Assembly (NCBI RefSeq): GCF_900447045.1
Contig: NZ_UAWH01000014.1
Coordinates: forward strand, 494,501-558,500
Direction: 5' to 3'
DNA: 64,000 nucleotides
DNA from: Clostridium paraputrificum
Lineage (GTDB): Bacteria > Bacillota > Clostridia > Clostridiales > Clostridiaceae
The notes under the pieces were generated by a model. The model had not been told where the DNA came from and did no database searches. It saw nothing but the letters and a program-made list of their open reading frames with translations. The translations under genes and the position numbers were made by a program. Shown here one piece after another: positions 1 through 8,947 of this stretch; position 1 is the first letter of the stretch; every line of letters starts with the position of its first letter.

Positions 1-1
1 C

Positions 2-589
2 TTTAAAACTGGCTGTGAATATAAGAAAGGTTATGTTGATAAGGAAACTTACGATAGAGCTAAACTTATAATGGAAGAAGTTAATCTTAAGGAAACTGAT
101 AGAAGAGTTGTTGTTCCTGCAAGAGAAAAGTCAGCTAAATTGAAGCTTATGGCTGGAGAAAATGAGATTTGCCCAGCAGTAGCTTTAGAATTACACGATG
201 GAACTATAGTAACAGGTAAGAGTTCATCATTGATGGATGCAGCAGCAGCAGCAACTATAAATGCTATTAAACATTTAGCTAAGATTGCTGATGATATATT
301 CTTAATTTCACCAGTTATATTAGAGCCTATTAAAAATTTAAAGGGAAATACTTTGAAGGAAAGAAATGTTGCGTTAAGTTGCCAAGAGGTACTTATGGCG
401 TTAAGTATATCAGCAGCAACAAATCCTACAGCACAAGTTGCAATGAGTAAGCTTAGTGAATTAAGAGGGTGTCAAGCTCACTCTACAACAATACTTTCAA
501 GAAGTGATGACCAAACATTTGGTAAGTTAGGTATAGATGTTACATGTGATGCTGAATATCCAAGTGCAAATTTATTTGATAATAACTAA
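2..589 (+). CDS. DUF1846 family protein, C-terminal part
   Basis: The reading frame is open from the first bases of the window, so the gene starts upstream and only the last 195 residues are seen. The segment [16 protein letters not shown] followed by an Ala-rich helix matches the C-terminal half of DUF1846 (UPF0371) proteins as I know them, which are usually about 500 residues long. The function of the family is not established. The internal ATG at 71 is not a likely start, because coding sequence of the same character continues upstream of it. An intrinsic terminator follows directly after the stop codon, so this is the last gene of its transcript. Confidence 0.75.
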   Translation, partial: FKTGCEYKKGYVDKETYDRAKLIMEEVNLKETDRRVVVPAREKSAKLKLMAGENEICPAVALELHDGTIVTGKSSSLMDAAAAATINAIKHLAKIADDIFLISPVILEPIKNLKGNTLKERNVALSCQEVLMALSISAATNPTAQVAMSKLSELRGCQAHSTTILSRSDDQTFGKLGIDVTCDAEYPSANLFDNN

Positions 590-616
590 GAAGCTGCCAA
601 TGGCAGCTTCTATTAT
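589..616 (+). terminator. Intrinsic terminator after DUF1846 gene
   Basis: A 10-bp perfect stem (AGAAGCTGCC / GGCAGCTTCT) with a 3-nt loop starts at the stop codon and is followed by a T/A-rich tail. This is typical for rho-independent termination. Confidence 0.85.
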
Positions 617-769
617 TATAAATACATAAATATAAATTTTTATATTTATATATTTATATATTTATATGTTTATATATTTTGGAATTAAATATTGTGAATA
701 GAAGAGGGCCTGTATTACAAATAATATCATTGAGTAAAGTTGTTAAGAATAATAGAGGAGAGTGATATT

Positions 770-919
770 ATGGCTAAGGCAGGTATGAGAAGACCAGACG
801 TTAATGAGCCTCATGGAACAGAAAGTAATCATAAACAAAGATACGGTAAAGGAGATCCTGTTGTTCCAGAGATACAAGGAAAAGCTAAGACAGGAAATAA
901 AAAAGCAGGACCTATTTAA
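770..919 (+). CDS. Small hydrophilic protein, 49 aa
   Basis: An ATG at 770 sits 9 nt after a good ribosome binding site (GAGGAG at 755-760) and opens a 49-codon frame ending in TAA. The product starts MAKAGMRRPD and is basic and rich in Gly, Lys and Pro, with no hydrophobic segment and no Cys. I do not recognise the family. It resembles in style the 45-aa protein at 11603, and both could be spore or nucleic-acid-associated proteins, but that is only a guess. A perfect 9-bp inverted repeat (721-729 with 763-771) would pair over the start codon and put the ribosome binding site in the loop. A bidirectional terminator follows. Confidence 0.6.
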   Translation: MAKAGMRRPDVNEPHGTESNHKQRYGKGDPVVPEIQGKAKTGNKKAGPI

Positions 920-927
920 TAATTAGA

Positions 928-954
928 AAATACCAGGTTATAAACCTGGTATTT
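928..954. terminator. Bidirectional terminator between convergent genes
   Basis: The stem TACCAGGTT / AACCTGGTA has a 3-nt loop and is extended by A-T pairs on both sides. It gives A-rich and T-rich flanks in either direction. It overlaps the stop codon of the minus-strand gene and serves both converging transcripts. Confidence 0.8.
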
Positions 955-1591
955 GAATTTTGTAAGTATTTTTTCTATCTTCTAATTTAAATTCATAAGT
1001 TAAAACTAAATCATTAATATTAGTAACTGGAAAGAAAATTATATCAGAGGTATAGGGACCATTAGTATAATTTTCTTTAGTGAAGTAAGAAAAAAATAAT
1101 TCATCTGTTCCAGGTGCTATTGAAAATGCGGAATTACATTCTGCTATTATCTTTAAGTTAGAATTATTTATTATTTTTCTTTTAATATTAGAGGTATCTA
1201 CAGCTTTAGAATTATTCAATGAAATTTGATATTTATCAAATTTTATAGGATTATGAATCCAAAGGTAGGAGAAAAATATATTATATTTTTCTTGGCTCAC
1301 CATCTCTTTAGATATTACTAAAACTATATCTCTATCTTCTTGTGAAGCTTCAACTATATTTTTGTTTTTAATTTTATAATTATAATATTTTGTTTCTATA
1401 TTTTTATTATTAGTATTTTCAGATACATAATTAAGATAGTTTATGTTCCAATCATGGAATGAAATATTATAAAATGGTTTAGATTTAAAAAATATAAATA
1501 CTAAAATGAAAATAATAGGAATTAATAAAATAAAATATTTTCTTTTATTCTTAGGCTCAATAATAATTGATTTATTATAATCTTTTTTCAT
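938..1591 (-). CDS. Membrane-anchored hypothetical protein, 217 aa
   Basis: The protein has a basic N-terminus, one strong membrane segment at about residues 19-36 (FILLIPIIFILVFIFF) and a long Asn/Lys/Tyr-rich extracytoplasmic part. There is no lipobox and no signal peptidase site that I can see, so it is most likely a type II anchored protein. No catalytic motif is visible and I do not recognise the family. It is a single-gene transcript between two + strand units. Confidence 0.65.
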   Translation of the reverse strand: MKKDYNKSIIIEPKNKRKYFILLIPIIFILVFIFFKSKPFYNISFHDWNINYLNYVSENTNNKNIETKYYNYKIKNKNIVEASQEDRDIVLVISKEMVSQEKYNIFFSYLWIHNPIKFDKYQISLNNSKAVDTSNIKRKIINNSNLKIIAECNSAFSIAPGTDELFFSYFTKENYTNGPYTSDIIFFPVTNINDLVLTYEFKLEDRKNTYKIQIPGL

Positions 1592-1720
1592 GTAATTCTC
1601 CCAAATAAAATATGTTAATTAGATTTTAACAGAAAAGCCATAATATAAAAAGTCTTATGTATTTTGATTGTCAAACAAAAATGATATAATGTTATTATAT
1701 TACTTTTTGGGAGGTTACAT

Positions 1721-2233
1721 ATGAAATACAAAGTTTTAAAGAAACAAAATGTAGGAAAAATGTGTTTTGTTTGTGGAACAGAGAATAATTTAGGATTAAA
1801 AACAGACTTTTATGAATTAGAGAATGGAGAATTAGTAGGTATATGTAAATTTAAAGAGGGGCACCAAAGCTTCCCGGGAAGAGGACATGGAGGTGTGTCA
1901 GCTGCTTTATTAGATGAAACTATAGGAAGGGCAGCTGCAATTAATAATCCTGATTTATGGGGAGTAACAATAGAACTATCAACAAAGTATAGAAAACCAG
2001 TACCGTTAGAAGGAGAAATAAAGATAGTTGGAAGAATAACCAAAGAAACTAATAGAATGTTTGAAGGAACAGGAGAAATTATATTACCTAATGGAGATGT
2101 TGCAGTAACTGCAAAGGGAAGGTATATAAAAATGCCTATTGAAAAAATAGCTAATTTTGATACAAACGAGGAGACTAGTGAAGAATGGTTTCCTAATTTA
2201 AAAGATAACGATCCAACTGAAATTGAATTATAA
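1721..2233 (+). CDS. Hotdog-fold thioesterase (PaaI-like)
   Basis: This 170-aa protein has the hallmark hotdog helix HGGVSAALLDETIG (about residues 57-70), in which an acidic residue usually activates water for thioester hydrolysis. The segment TIELSTKYRKPVPLEGEI that follows is typical of PaaI/YbgC-type acyl-CoA thioesterases. The N-terminus carries a CFVCG motif seen in a subgroup of the family. A strong ribosome binding site (GGGAGG) precedes the ATG and a TATAAT box lies at 1685-1690. The substrate cannot be told from sequence. It is monocistronic, with a terminator just downstream. Confidence 0.8.
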   Translation: MKYKVLKKQNVGKMCFVCGTENNLGLKTDFYELENGELVGICKFKEGHQSFPGRGHGGVSAALLDETIGRAAAINNPDLWGVTIELSTKYRKPVPLEGEIKIVGRITKETNRMFEGTGEIILPNGDVAVTAKGRYIKMPIEKIANFDTNEETSEEWFPNLKDNDPTEIEL

Positions 2234-2238
2234 ATTAA

Positions 2239-2259
2239 AGAGAGGGTAATACCTCTCTT
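2239..2259 (+). terminator. Terminator after hotdog thioesterase gene
   Basis: The stem AGAGAGG / CCTCTCT with a short loop lies directly after the stop codon. A copy of the downstream repeat family (TTACCTTAAGT type) follows immediately. Confidence 0.65.
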
Positions 2260-2260
2260 C

Positions 2261-2293
2261 CTTACCTTAAGTGTAAATATCCACCACTTTTTT
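2261..2293 (+). repeat. Downstream intergenic repeat, copy A
   Basis: This is a short copy of a repeat that recurs at 3988, 16843, 19368 (minus strand) and 28166. It shares CTTACCTTAAGT at one end and TAAATATCCACC plus a T-run at the other. Every copy lies after a gene and its terminator, in the orientation of that gene. This copy runs into the stop codon of the convergent L,D-transpeptidase gene. Confidence 0.6.
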
Positions 2294-2969
2294 ATTCAAA
2301 TTTATATAACCCAATAGAGTCTAGAAAACTTTTATCTATTATTGGAGTATCATCCATTTGATGATCTTCCTTATATTTTCTGACTGATAATTCTAAAGGA
2401 TATCCATAAATACCATCTACAGTACCAGAATAATAATTCAAATATTTTAAAGTCCTTTGAACATAGTAAACATCAGTACCTTTATCATTTGGTTTTATAT
2501 CTCTAGCATAAGGTGAAAATAGCCAACTAGGACCGCTATAAATAATAACAGGTGTGTCATAGTTAACTGCATAGAAAACCTCCTTTATATTTTCATTAAA
2601 CATTCTTATGCAGCCATTAGATGCTAAGCTACCAATTGATCCTGGATTGCTAGTGCCATGTATTCCAAAAGTATCCCAAGGAGCATTTAGGCCTAACCAG
2701 TATCCACCAAAGGGACCATCCTTTAAAGCTTTACTAGTTATTCTCCAATTACCTATTGGAGATGGAGTTTCTTTTTTTCCTATAGCAACTGGATATTTTT
2801 TTACTAATATCTTTGTTTCTTTATCAAGTAGTGAAAGTGATAACTCATTAATGTCTATAAAGATTATATAGTCTTTATTTTCTAGAGTAGTATCGTAGGC
2901 ATAAATGTAAGATGGCATAAATAAAGTTATAAAAATAATTACTAAACAACAAAATATTTTAAATTTCAT
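2292..2969 (-). CDS. L,D-transpeptidase (YkuD) with peptidoglycan-binding domain
   Basis: The 225-aa protein begins with a signal peptide (about residues 1-24), followed by a YkuD catalytic domain. His104 lies in FGIHG and Cys120 in SNGCIRM, which together match the H...S-x-G-C-x-R active site. The C-terminal third (about 150-215) looks like a PG_binding_1 repeat with KGTDVYYVQRTLKYL and the VDGIYG turn. Enzymes of this family make 3-3 peptidoglycan crosslinks or attach proteins to the wall. The start is supported by AAGGTG upstream. The gene stands alone on the minus strand. Confidence 0.9.
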   Translation of the reverse strand: MKFKIFCCLVIIFITLFMPSYIYAYDTTLENKDYIIFIDINELSLSLLDKETKILVKKYPVAIGKKETPSPIGNWRITSKALKDGPFGGYWLGLNAPWDTFGIHGTSNPGSIGSLASNGCIRMFNENIKEVFYAVNYDTPVIIYSGPSWLFSPYARDIKPNDKGTDVYYVQRTLKYLNYYSGTVDGIYGYPLELSVRKYKEDHQMDDTPIIDKSFLDSIGLYKFE

Positions 2970-3101
2970 ATAATCACCTTTTTATATTTATATATATATA
3001 AGATTAGAAAAAATGTAAAAAAATATACAGTGGAAAATAATTGTTAACGTAAACATATTGTGTTATTCTAAAAGAGAGATATAACTAAGGAGGATTAGCC
3101 G

Positions 3102-3944
3102 TTGCAAAAAATAGCTTTAGTAACTGATAGCAGTTGTGATTTAGGGGAAAAGACAAGAAGAGATAATAATGTAGAAATGCTACCTTTTAGAATTATTTAC
3201 AAAGATAAAGAGTTTTTGGATCAAGTAAATATTACACATGATGAGTTATATAAGTCATTAAGTGAGGAAATTCCAACAACTTCTCTACCTGATTTAGAAT
3301 ATACGGAAAACTTAGTATGCAGGTTAAAAGAAGAGGGGTATACAGATGTTATAGTAATTACAGTCTCAAGCAGGTTATCTGGTACTCTAAATAGTATAAA
3401 GTTATTGGTGGAAGATCACAAAGAATTAAACTTTCATTTTTATGACAGTAAGACCTTAGGGTTCCCGGTTGGAGCATTGGTGTTAGAAGCATCCTTGATG
3501 ATAAGAGCAGGACTAACTCCTAAAGAAATAATAGACAAGCTACATGAAGTAAAAACAAAACTACATGCATATGTTACTTTAAACACTTTAGAATTTTTAA
3601 GAAAAGGTGGAAGAATAGGTAGAGTAGCAGGAGCAGTAGGTGAAATATTACATTTAAAGCCAATAATTTCCGCAAATGAAGAAGGGGAATTATATTCATG
3701 GGGTAAGTGTAGAGGTAGAAAACAAGCAATATCCAAGTTAAGATCAATTATCCATGAGCGTTTAGAGAATGCTAGATGCAAGGTTTGGATATTAAGTGGT
3801 GCTTCACACGATGAAGCTGTGGCCTTATATGAAAGTGTAAAAAGTCATACAAATATATCTCATATATCATTAGAGATGATAGGAGCCACTATGGGAGTAC
3901 ATACTGGACCAGGAGCGCTGGGAGTTTGCATATTAGAAGAATAA
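3102..3944 (+). CDS. DegV family fatty-acid-binding protein
   Basis: The gene uses a TTG start at 3102, supported by AAGGAGG at 3087-3093. The 280-aa product has the full DegV layout: ALVTDSSCDL at the N-terminus, the TTSLPDL lipid-binding loop near residue 60, VSSRLSGT, TLEFLRKGGRIG in the middle and GPGALGV at the end. Family members bind fatty acids and in some Firmicutes (as FakB) present them to a kinase for phospholipid synthesis. No fakA is visible nearby. The transcript ends at a strong terminator. Confidence 0.9.
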   Translation: MQKIALVTDSSCDLGEKTRRDNNVEMLPFRIIYKDKEFLDQVNITHDELYKSLSEEIPTTSLPDLEYTENLVCRLKEEGYTDVIVITVSSRLSGTLNSIKLLVEDHKELNFHFYDSKTLGFPVGALVLEASLMIRAGLTPKEIIDKLHEVKTKLHAYVTLNTLEFLRKGGRIGRVAGAVGEILHLKPIISANEEGELYSWGKCRGRKQAISKLRSIIHERLENARCKVWILSGASHDEAVALYESVKSHTNISHISLEMIGATMGVHTGPGALGVCILEE

Positions 3945-3950
3945 ATTATA

Positions 3951-3987
3951 AGAAGGAAAGATTGCTTTGCAATTTTCCTTCTTTTTT
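3951..3987 (+). terminator. Terminator after degV-like gene
   Basis: AGAAGGAAA pairs with TTTCCTTCT, with further pairing of ATTGC and GCAAT around a small loop. A run of six T follows. A repeat copy starts right behind it. Confidence 0.85.
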
Positions 3988-4030
3988 CTTACCTTAAGTA
4001 CGAAGGGAATAAATACCTACCCTGCCTTTT
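3988..4030 (+). repeat. Downstream intergenic repeat, copy B
   Basis: The copy reads TTACCTTAAGTA, then a purine-rich centre, then ATAAATACCTACC and CTGCCTTTT. It aligns with the copies at 2261 and 28166. It lies after the degV-like terminator and before the ABC transporter promoter. Confidence 0.65.
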
Positions 4031-4087
4031 AATTATCTAGAAAAGTATGAAATTTAATGATAATTATATTGAAGTTTTGATAGTGTT

Positions 4088-4106
4088 GTTATATATTATA
4101 TATAAC
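4088..4106 (+). promoter_or_regulatory. Palindrome at the promoter of the ABC-2 type operon
   Basis: GTTATATA-TTA-TATATAAC is a perfect 19-bp palindrome that ends 20 bp before the ATG of the ABC ATPase. Its position fits an operator over the -10 region. ABC transporters of this type are often controlled by GntR/YtrA-like repressors, but no such regulator is encoded nearby, so the assignment is inference. Confidence 0.35.
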
Positions 4107-4126
4107 AGATAAGTGGAGGGGTAATT

Positions 4127-4840
4127 ATGTTAGAGATAAATAATTTTTCTAAAATATACAAAGGTAATAAAAGAGCAGTAGATACTATTTCATTAGAGGT
4201 TAAAGAGGGAGAAATATTTGGCTTTATTGGACACAATGGGGCAGGTAAAACTACAACTATAAAATCAATTGTTGGAATAAACGAATTTGATGAGGGTGAT
4301 ATATTAATAAATGGAATGTCTATAAAGGATAATCCAATTGAATGTAAAAAGATTATGGCATATATACCTGATAATCCAGATTTATATGAATCATTAACAG
4401 CAATACAGTATTTAAATTTTGTGGCAGATGTTTATGGAGTGTCAGAAACTCAAAGAGAAGAGTTGATAAAAAAGTATGGAGATGCCTTTGAGATAACTAA
4501 TAATTTGGGAAGTTTAATATCATCATACTCACATGGTATGAAGCAAAAGTTAGCAATAATATCTGCATTAATTCATAAGCCTAAATTATTAGTACTTGAT
4601 GAACCTTTTGTTGGGTTAGACCCAAAGGCTTCTCATACTTTAAAAGGAATAATGAAGGAGATATGTGAAGAGGGAGCATCTATATTTTTCTCAAGTCATG
4701 TATTAGAGGTGGTGGAAAAACTATGTAGTAGAATAGCCATTATAAAGGATGGGAAGATAGCTGCATATGGTACTGTTGATGAAGTTAAGGGTACAAGTTC
4801 CTTAGAAGATGTGTTTATGGAGTTGATTGATAATGAATAG
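4127..4840 (+). CDS. ABC transporter ATP-binding protein
   Basis: The 237-aa protein has Walker A GHNGAGKTTT (about residues 34-43), an ABC signature region SYSHGMKQKL, Walker B LLVLDEP and the switch His in FFSSH. It belongs to the single-domain ATPases that pair with ABC-2 type permeases. The ATG follows GTGGAGGGG. Its stop overlaps the start of the permease gene, which shows translational coupling. The substrate is unknown. Confidence 0.9.
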   Translation: MLEINNFSKIYKGNKRAVDTISLEVKEGEIFGFIGHNGAGKTTTIKSIVGINEFDEGDILINGMSIKDNPIECKKIMAYIPDNPDLYESLTAIQYLNFVADVYGVSETQREELIKKYGDAFEITNNLGSLISSYSHGMKQKLAIISALIHKPKLLVLDEPFVGLDPKASHTLKGIMKEICEEGASIFFSSHVLEVVEKLCSRIAIIKDGKIAAYGTVDEVKGTSSLEDVFMELIDNE

Positions 4841-6428
4841 TTTGTTTAGATTATTAAAAATAAATTATATAAATAACTTTGGATTAAATGCAGTAATTAA
4901 TAAAAAAATAGCAAAAGAAGATAAAAGCAAAAGTATTAAGAGTTTTGGAATGATGCTAGTTATAGCTATATCAGTAATAATCATGGCAACAGTTTATGCA
5001 GAAATAATAGGAGAGGCTTTAGCTCAAATTAACTTAGTACATTTATTACCAATGATAGCTTCCCTAATAACTGTATTGATTATATTTATGCTTTCAATAT
5101 TCAAAGCGGATGGCACAATCTTTGGCAGTAAGGACCTAGATTTTTTATTATCATTACCATTAAGCTCAAGGACTATTTTAGCAAGTAAGCTAATAGAATT
5201 ACTATCATTGAATATTGGTATAAGTGCATTGGTTATGATACCTTCTACAATTGTTTATTATATAAAAAGTACAGCTAGTATAAGTTGCTTCTTATATATG
5301 ATAGTAGGAATAGTCATTTTGCCTCTAATACCTATAATACTAGCGTCTATAGTAGCTTTTATTCTTAATATTATGTCTTCAAAGTTTAGATTTAGCAAGA
5401 TTATATATAGCGTAGGTATGATTGGTGTAATAATAGTAATCTTTATAGGTTCATTGAAGGCTCAAGATTTTATGTCTTATTTAATGATGAATGCAAGTAG
5501 TATAGAAAATATTTTTGAAAAGGCATATATTCCATCTGCTTGGTTTGCATCTTCATTAATTAATGGAGATGTAGGTAATTTATTAAAGTTTATAGCTATT
5601 TCTATAGTTCCATTTATTTTATTTGTATTTATATTTAGTAGAAGCTTTAAGAAAATAAATTCTAACCTAGGAGAAAGTTATCAAAAATCTAATTATAAGA
5701 TATCAAAATTAAAGCAAAAAGGTATGTATCAGACTTTACTAAATAAAGAGTTTAAGAGATACTTTGCTTCAACTTCATATGTTTTTAATACTTTGGGAAT
5801 AACAGCTATGCTAGTAATAATGAGTGTAGTATCAGTATTTTCAGGGGATGAAGTATTAGGCATGATATCTAAGGGCGCTGGAAGAGTAATAGTTCTAGCG
5901 GTAGCAGCAATGTTTGGTGCAATGTCTGGAATGGCATCTACAACTCCATCCTCTATATCAATAGAAGGTAAAAATCTTTGGATATTAAAAAGTTTACCTA
6001 TAGATATAAAGGATATATTTAAAGCAAAGGTATCAATGAGCTTAATATTAAGCATACCTGCTATAGTAATAAGCACTCTAATTATTTCATTTGGATTGAG
6101 TTTATCAATTATAGATACTATTTTTATAATTGTATTTGCAAGTGTTTATAATGCATTTATAGCTATTTCAGGGCTTTTCATAAACATTCTTTATCCAAAG
6201 TTTGATTGGAAACAAGAAATACAAGCAGTTAAAAATACTATTAGTGTAACTATAACATTATTTTTATCAATCATCCCTGTAGGAATAGGATTTGGAGTAT
6301 ATAAGTTATTACCATCAGTTAATATCATGATGTTTATGATAATATCATTAGTAATAGAGAGTATATTGGTAGCATTAGCAGTACGTATTTTAAATACTAA
6401 AGGACAGGAATATTTTAAAAAGTTATAA
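4833..6428 (+). CDS. ABC-2 type transporter permease
   Basis: This is a large hydrophobic protein of about 531 aa with at least ten membrane segments. I prefer the ATG at 4833 over the in-frame TTG at 4827, because GGAG at 4819-4822 is then ideally spaced. The motif SKDLDFLLSLPLSSRTILASKL is typical for a family of roughly 530-aa Firmicute permeases found next to a lone ATPase. It overlaps the ATPase gene by 8 bp and surely forms one exporter with it. What is exported cannot be told; lipids, peptides and antibiotics are all possible. Confidence 0.85.
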   Translation: MNSLFRLLKINYINNFGLNAVINKKIAKEDKSKSIKSFGMMLVIAISVIIMATVYAEIIGEALAQINLVHLLPMIASLITVLIIFMLSIFKADGTIFGSKDLDFLLSLPLSSRTILASKLIELLSLNIGISALVMIPSTIVYYIKSTASISCFLYMIVGIVILPLIPIILASIVAFILNIMSSKFRFSKIIYSVGMIGVIIVIFIGSLKAQDFMSYLMMNASSIENIFEKAYIPSAWFASSLINGDVGNLLKFIAISIVPFILFVFIFSRSFKKINSNLGESYQKSNYKISKLKQKGMYQTLLNKEFKRYFASTSYVFNTLGITAMLVIMSVVSVFSGDEVLGMISKGAGRVIVLAVAAMFGAMSGMASTTPSSISIEGKNLWILKSLPIDIKDIFKAKVSMSLILSIPAIVISTLIISFGLSLSIIDTIFIIVFASVYNAFIAISGLFINILYPKFDWKQEIQAVKNTISVTITLFLSIIPVGIGFGVYKLLPSVNIMMFMIISLVIESILVALAVRILNTKGQEYFKKL

Positions 6429-6438
6429 GATAAAGTGT

Positions 6439-6475
6439 AAGGAATAAATTTATTGAAATTTATTCCTTTTCTTTA
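6439..6475 (+). terminator. Terminator after ABC-2 operon
   Basis: AAGGAATAAAT pairs with ATTTATTCCTT around an 8-nt loop and is followed by a T-rich tail. Confidence 0.8.
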
Positions 6476-6532
6476 TAAGCTGGTGTACAATTTAGTAAAT
6501 GGGAATAAATACAACATTAAGAGGTGGGGAAT

Positions 6533-7891
6533 ATGGGATGTATAAAGTTTTCACTAAGGATGCTTTTTAAAAGTATTAAACAATGTATTTTTTATATTGT
6601 TTCAATGGTATTTGCAATTATGGTGATTTTTAATATTTTTAACTTGTTGTATAACAGCGATTTTGTTAGTAAAGATCATTATGGAACATTTTCTTTGTTA
6701 ACAGTAATAATTTTATTGGTATCTCTATTTTTGATAGCCTTTGCTAATATGTATTTTATATCAGGAAAAGCTAAGGAACTGTCAATAACAATACTTAGTG
6801 GTAGGTCTGTTTACAACGTTGGATTCATATTAACTATACAAAATATGATTATATGCATTATAGGTATAATACTTGGATTACTAGCTGGAGTAGGCATAAT
6901 GCCTCTTATAAACACAATTGTTTATAAGAGTGCTGGGTTAGAGGTAAATCCATATGCATTTAGTAGTTTGGGTTTTCTTTTAACATCACTAATAATTATT
7001 ATTCAATTTGTATTTATGATACTAGTAGATATGGGGTATGCCTATAGGAAAGAAATAATAGATTTAATTAAAGAAGAGTCAAATACAATAGATATTCCAA
7101 TAACAAGAACAAAGGATTTAGAAGAAAGCATTAAGCTTGCAGGCGGTTTTTCTGGTTGGTATGGATTTCCTAAGAAAAAGGATAATGAGAAGAGAAAAAG
7201 AAGAAAAAATTATATCGTTACTTTTATCTATATATTACCTATGTTAGCACTTTTATTACCAATAAATATTGATAATAAATCACAAATTGTAATAACAACA
7301 TCATTCTTATCTATAATTGGAATATTATATATACTCAAAGATTTTATTCCAGAAAAGGTTAGAAACATAAAAGAGGAAAAATATTTATATAAAGAGATTC
7401 AACTACAATCATTAAGCAACTTACTGTATTCCTTAAGAAAAGTGAAATTTTTAATTATTGTATCTATAATTTCAAGTGTTATTTTAATTAATTTCATGGC
7501 TGATAAAGATTTAATGGAATATGAAAAAATTATTACTTTAATTACATTTGTTATAACAGTATCCATAATGGCCTTAGCTACTAATTATAAGGTTTTTATT
7601 GAGGGGGTAAATAGGAAAAGGATATTTAAGCAATTGTTTTTAATTGGGTATACAGGAGATAAAATAAAAAGGATAGTAGATGAAGAAGTAATATTTTTGT
7701 ATGGACTATTATTAATAATTCCTATACCACAAATATTAGGGGTACTAATATGTAATATGTTAAGTGGCGGAATAGGAGTGTTCTTTGGAATACTTATTAT
7801 TCTCATTTACTTCGGAGTTTTTGTTTTAAGTGGATTAATTTCTATTTGGGGATATAAAAATATTATCTTTAAAGCTATTAGGGAGGTATAA
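6533..7891 (+). CDS. FtsX-like ABC transporter permease
   Basis: The ATG at 6533 is preferred over the in-frame GTG at 6524 because GAGGTGGGG lies just before it. The 452-aa product begins MGCIKFSLRMLFKSIKQ and has eight or more membrane segments. This fits the permease half of BceB/MacB-like exporters, although it is shorter than classical BceB (about 650 aa) and lacks the large extracellular domain. It lies 2 bp ahead of its ATPase gene. No bceRS-type sensor system is adjacent. Confidence 0.75.
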   Translation: MGCIKFSLRMLFKSIKQCIFYIVSMVFAIMVIFNIFNLLYNSDFVSKDHYGTFSLLTVIILLVSLFLIAFANMYFISGKAKELSITILSGRSVYNVGFILTIQNMIICIIGIILGLLAGVGIMPLINTIVYKSAGLEVNPYAFSSLGFLLTSLIIIIQFVFMILVDMGYAYRKEIIDLIKEESNTIDIPITRTKDLEESIKLAGGFSGWYGFPKKKDNEKRKRRKNYIVTFIYILPMLALLLPINIDNKSQIVITTSFLSIIGILYILKDFIPEKVRNIKEEKYLYKEIQLQSLSNLLYSLRKVKFLIIVSIISSVILINFMADKDLMEYEKIITLITFVITVSIMALATNYKVFIEGVNRKRIFKQLFLIGYTGDKIKRIVDEEVIFLYGLLLIIPIPQILGVLICNMLSGGIGVFFGILIILIYFGVFVLSGLISIWGYKNIIFKAIREV

Positions 7892-7893
7892 AT

Positions 7894-8673
7894 ATGTTAG
7901 TATCTGAGATTATAGAGGTAAAAAATTTAGTTAAGGTATATGGCAGTAAAGGGCAAATAAAAGCATTGGATGGAGTAAGTTTAAGTGTAAAGGAAGGAGA
8001 TTTTGTTGGTATAATGGGACCATCAGGCTCTGGAAAATCAACGCTGTTAAATATGATAGGAACAGTAGATACTCCAAGTAAAGGAGCGGTTTACTTGGAT
8101 GGAGAGAATATAAGAGAATTAAGAGAAGGAAAGATAGCAGAATATAGATATAAAAATATAGGATTCATATTTCAAGAATTTAATTTACTTGATAATTTAA
8201 CCTTAAGAGAAAATATATCTGTTCCATTAGTTTTAGATGGAATATCTAAAGAGGTAATTAAAGATAAAGTAGACAAGATATCCAAGAAGTTAGGTATTGA
8301 AGATCAGATGGATAAATATCCTCAAGAATGTTCTGGAGGGCAAAGACAAAGAGCAGCAGCTTCAAGGGCATTGGTTACAGAACCTAAAGTTATTATTGCA
8401 GATGAACCTACTGGAAATCTAGATACTAAAACATCCCATGAATTATTACAATTTTTAAAGGACCTAAATGAAACAGAAGGAAAGACAATTGTAATGGTAA
8501 CACATGATGCTATGATTGCAAGCTATACAAAGAAATTGGTGTTTTTGAGAGATGGTAAAATAGAAGAAATAATAGAAAAAGGTAACAAAAGTCAGATGGA
8601 TTTTTTCTATGATATAGTTGAAGTAACAACTAAAGAAAATAAGAATTTATTTATGGGAATGGGTAGAAAGTGA
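7894..8673 (+). CDS. ABC transporter ATP-binding protein (LolD/BceA type)
   Basis: The 259-aa protein has Walker A GPSGSGKST, Q-loop FIFQEFNLL, signature CSGGQRQRAAASRAL and Walker B VIIADEPTGNLD. This set is characteristic of the LolD/MacB/BceA subfamily, which pairs with FtsX-like permeases. It is translated from its own ATG 2 bp after the permease stop. A 30-40 aa tail after the H-loop has no recognisable motif. The couple probably exports or clears a peptide or lipid from the envelope. Confidence 0.9.
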   Translation: MLVSEIIEVKNLVKVYGSKGQIKALDGVSLSVKEGDFVGIMGPSGSGKSTLLNMIGTVDTPSKGAVYLDGENIRELREGKIAEYRYKNIGFIFQEFNLLDNLTLRENISVPLVLDGISKEVIKDKVDKISKKLGIEDQMDKYPQECSGGQRQRAAASRALVTEPKVIIADEPTGNLDTKTSHELLQFLKDLNETEGKTIVMVTHDAMIASYTKKLVFLRDGKIEEIIEKGNKSQMDFFYDIVEVTTKENKNLFMGMGRK

Positions 8674-8680
8674 TATTAAG

Positions 8681-8767
8681 CCTCATTTATTCAAAAGTTT
8701 ACAATAGCAATTAAAGGAATAATACTTAATTGTTATTGAAATACTAAGGATAAATGAGGTGTTTTTT
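8681..8767 (+). terminator. Long hairpin with T-run; also covers the next ribosome binding site
   Basis: CCTCATTTAT (8681-8690) pairs with ATAAATGAGG (8750-8759). Inside, CAATAGCAATTA (8702-8713) pairs with TAATTGTTATTG (8727-8738), and six T follow. It can act as a terminator for the ABC operon. The GAGG of the 3' arm is also the only ribosome binding site for the small gene at 8768, so folding would hide it. The same layout is seen at 11550. Confidence 0.6.
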
Positions 8768-8928
8768 ATGGAATTGAAAGATACTAAAACAAAAGAAATG
8801 AGCTAATAAAATGGATGTGTACAAATTGTGGTTATATATATGAAGGTAAAGAATATCATCTAATATGTCTCGTTTGTTCATATCTTCAAGAATATTATAT
8901 GGATTTTAGTACAAAAGAATATGAGTAA
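8768..8928 (+). pseudogene. Frameshifted rubredoxin-like / zinc-ribbon small protein
   Basis: An ATG at 8768 opens a frame (MELKDTKTKE) that stops after 12 codons. One frame over, the sequence continues as ELIKWMCTNCGYIYEGKEYH and ends at TAA 8926-8928, with a second pair of cysteines (CLVC). Adding a single A in the GAAATG at about 8795-8800 joins both parts into a 53-aa protein. CTNCGYIYEG is the classic first metal-binding half of rubredoxin. The second half is atypical, because CLVCS replaces the usual CPVCG. It is either a recent -1 frameshift or a base-calling error. Intact, it would be an Fe or Zn binding protein, perhaps a partner of the FAD/Rieske enzyme that follows. Confidence 0.6.
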
Positions 8929-8947
8929 TTATGATAGGAGGATAAAA

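Noticed and set aside
600-690. Repeated TATATTTATATATTTATA stretch as a possible origin or CRISPR-like array
   Set aside because: It is simple AT-rich sequence without regular spacers, DnaA boxes or neighbouring replication genes.
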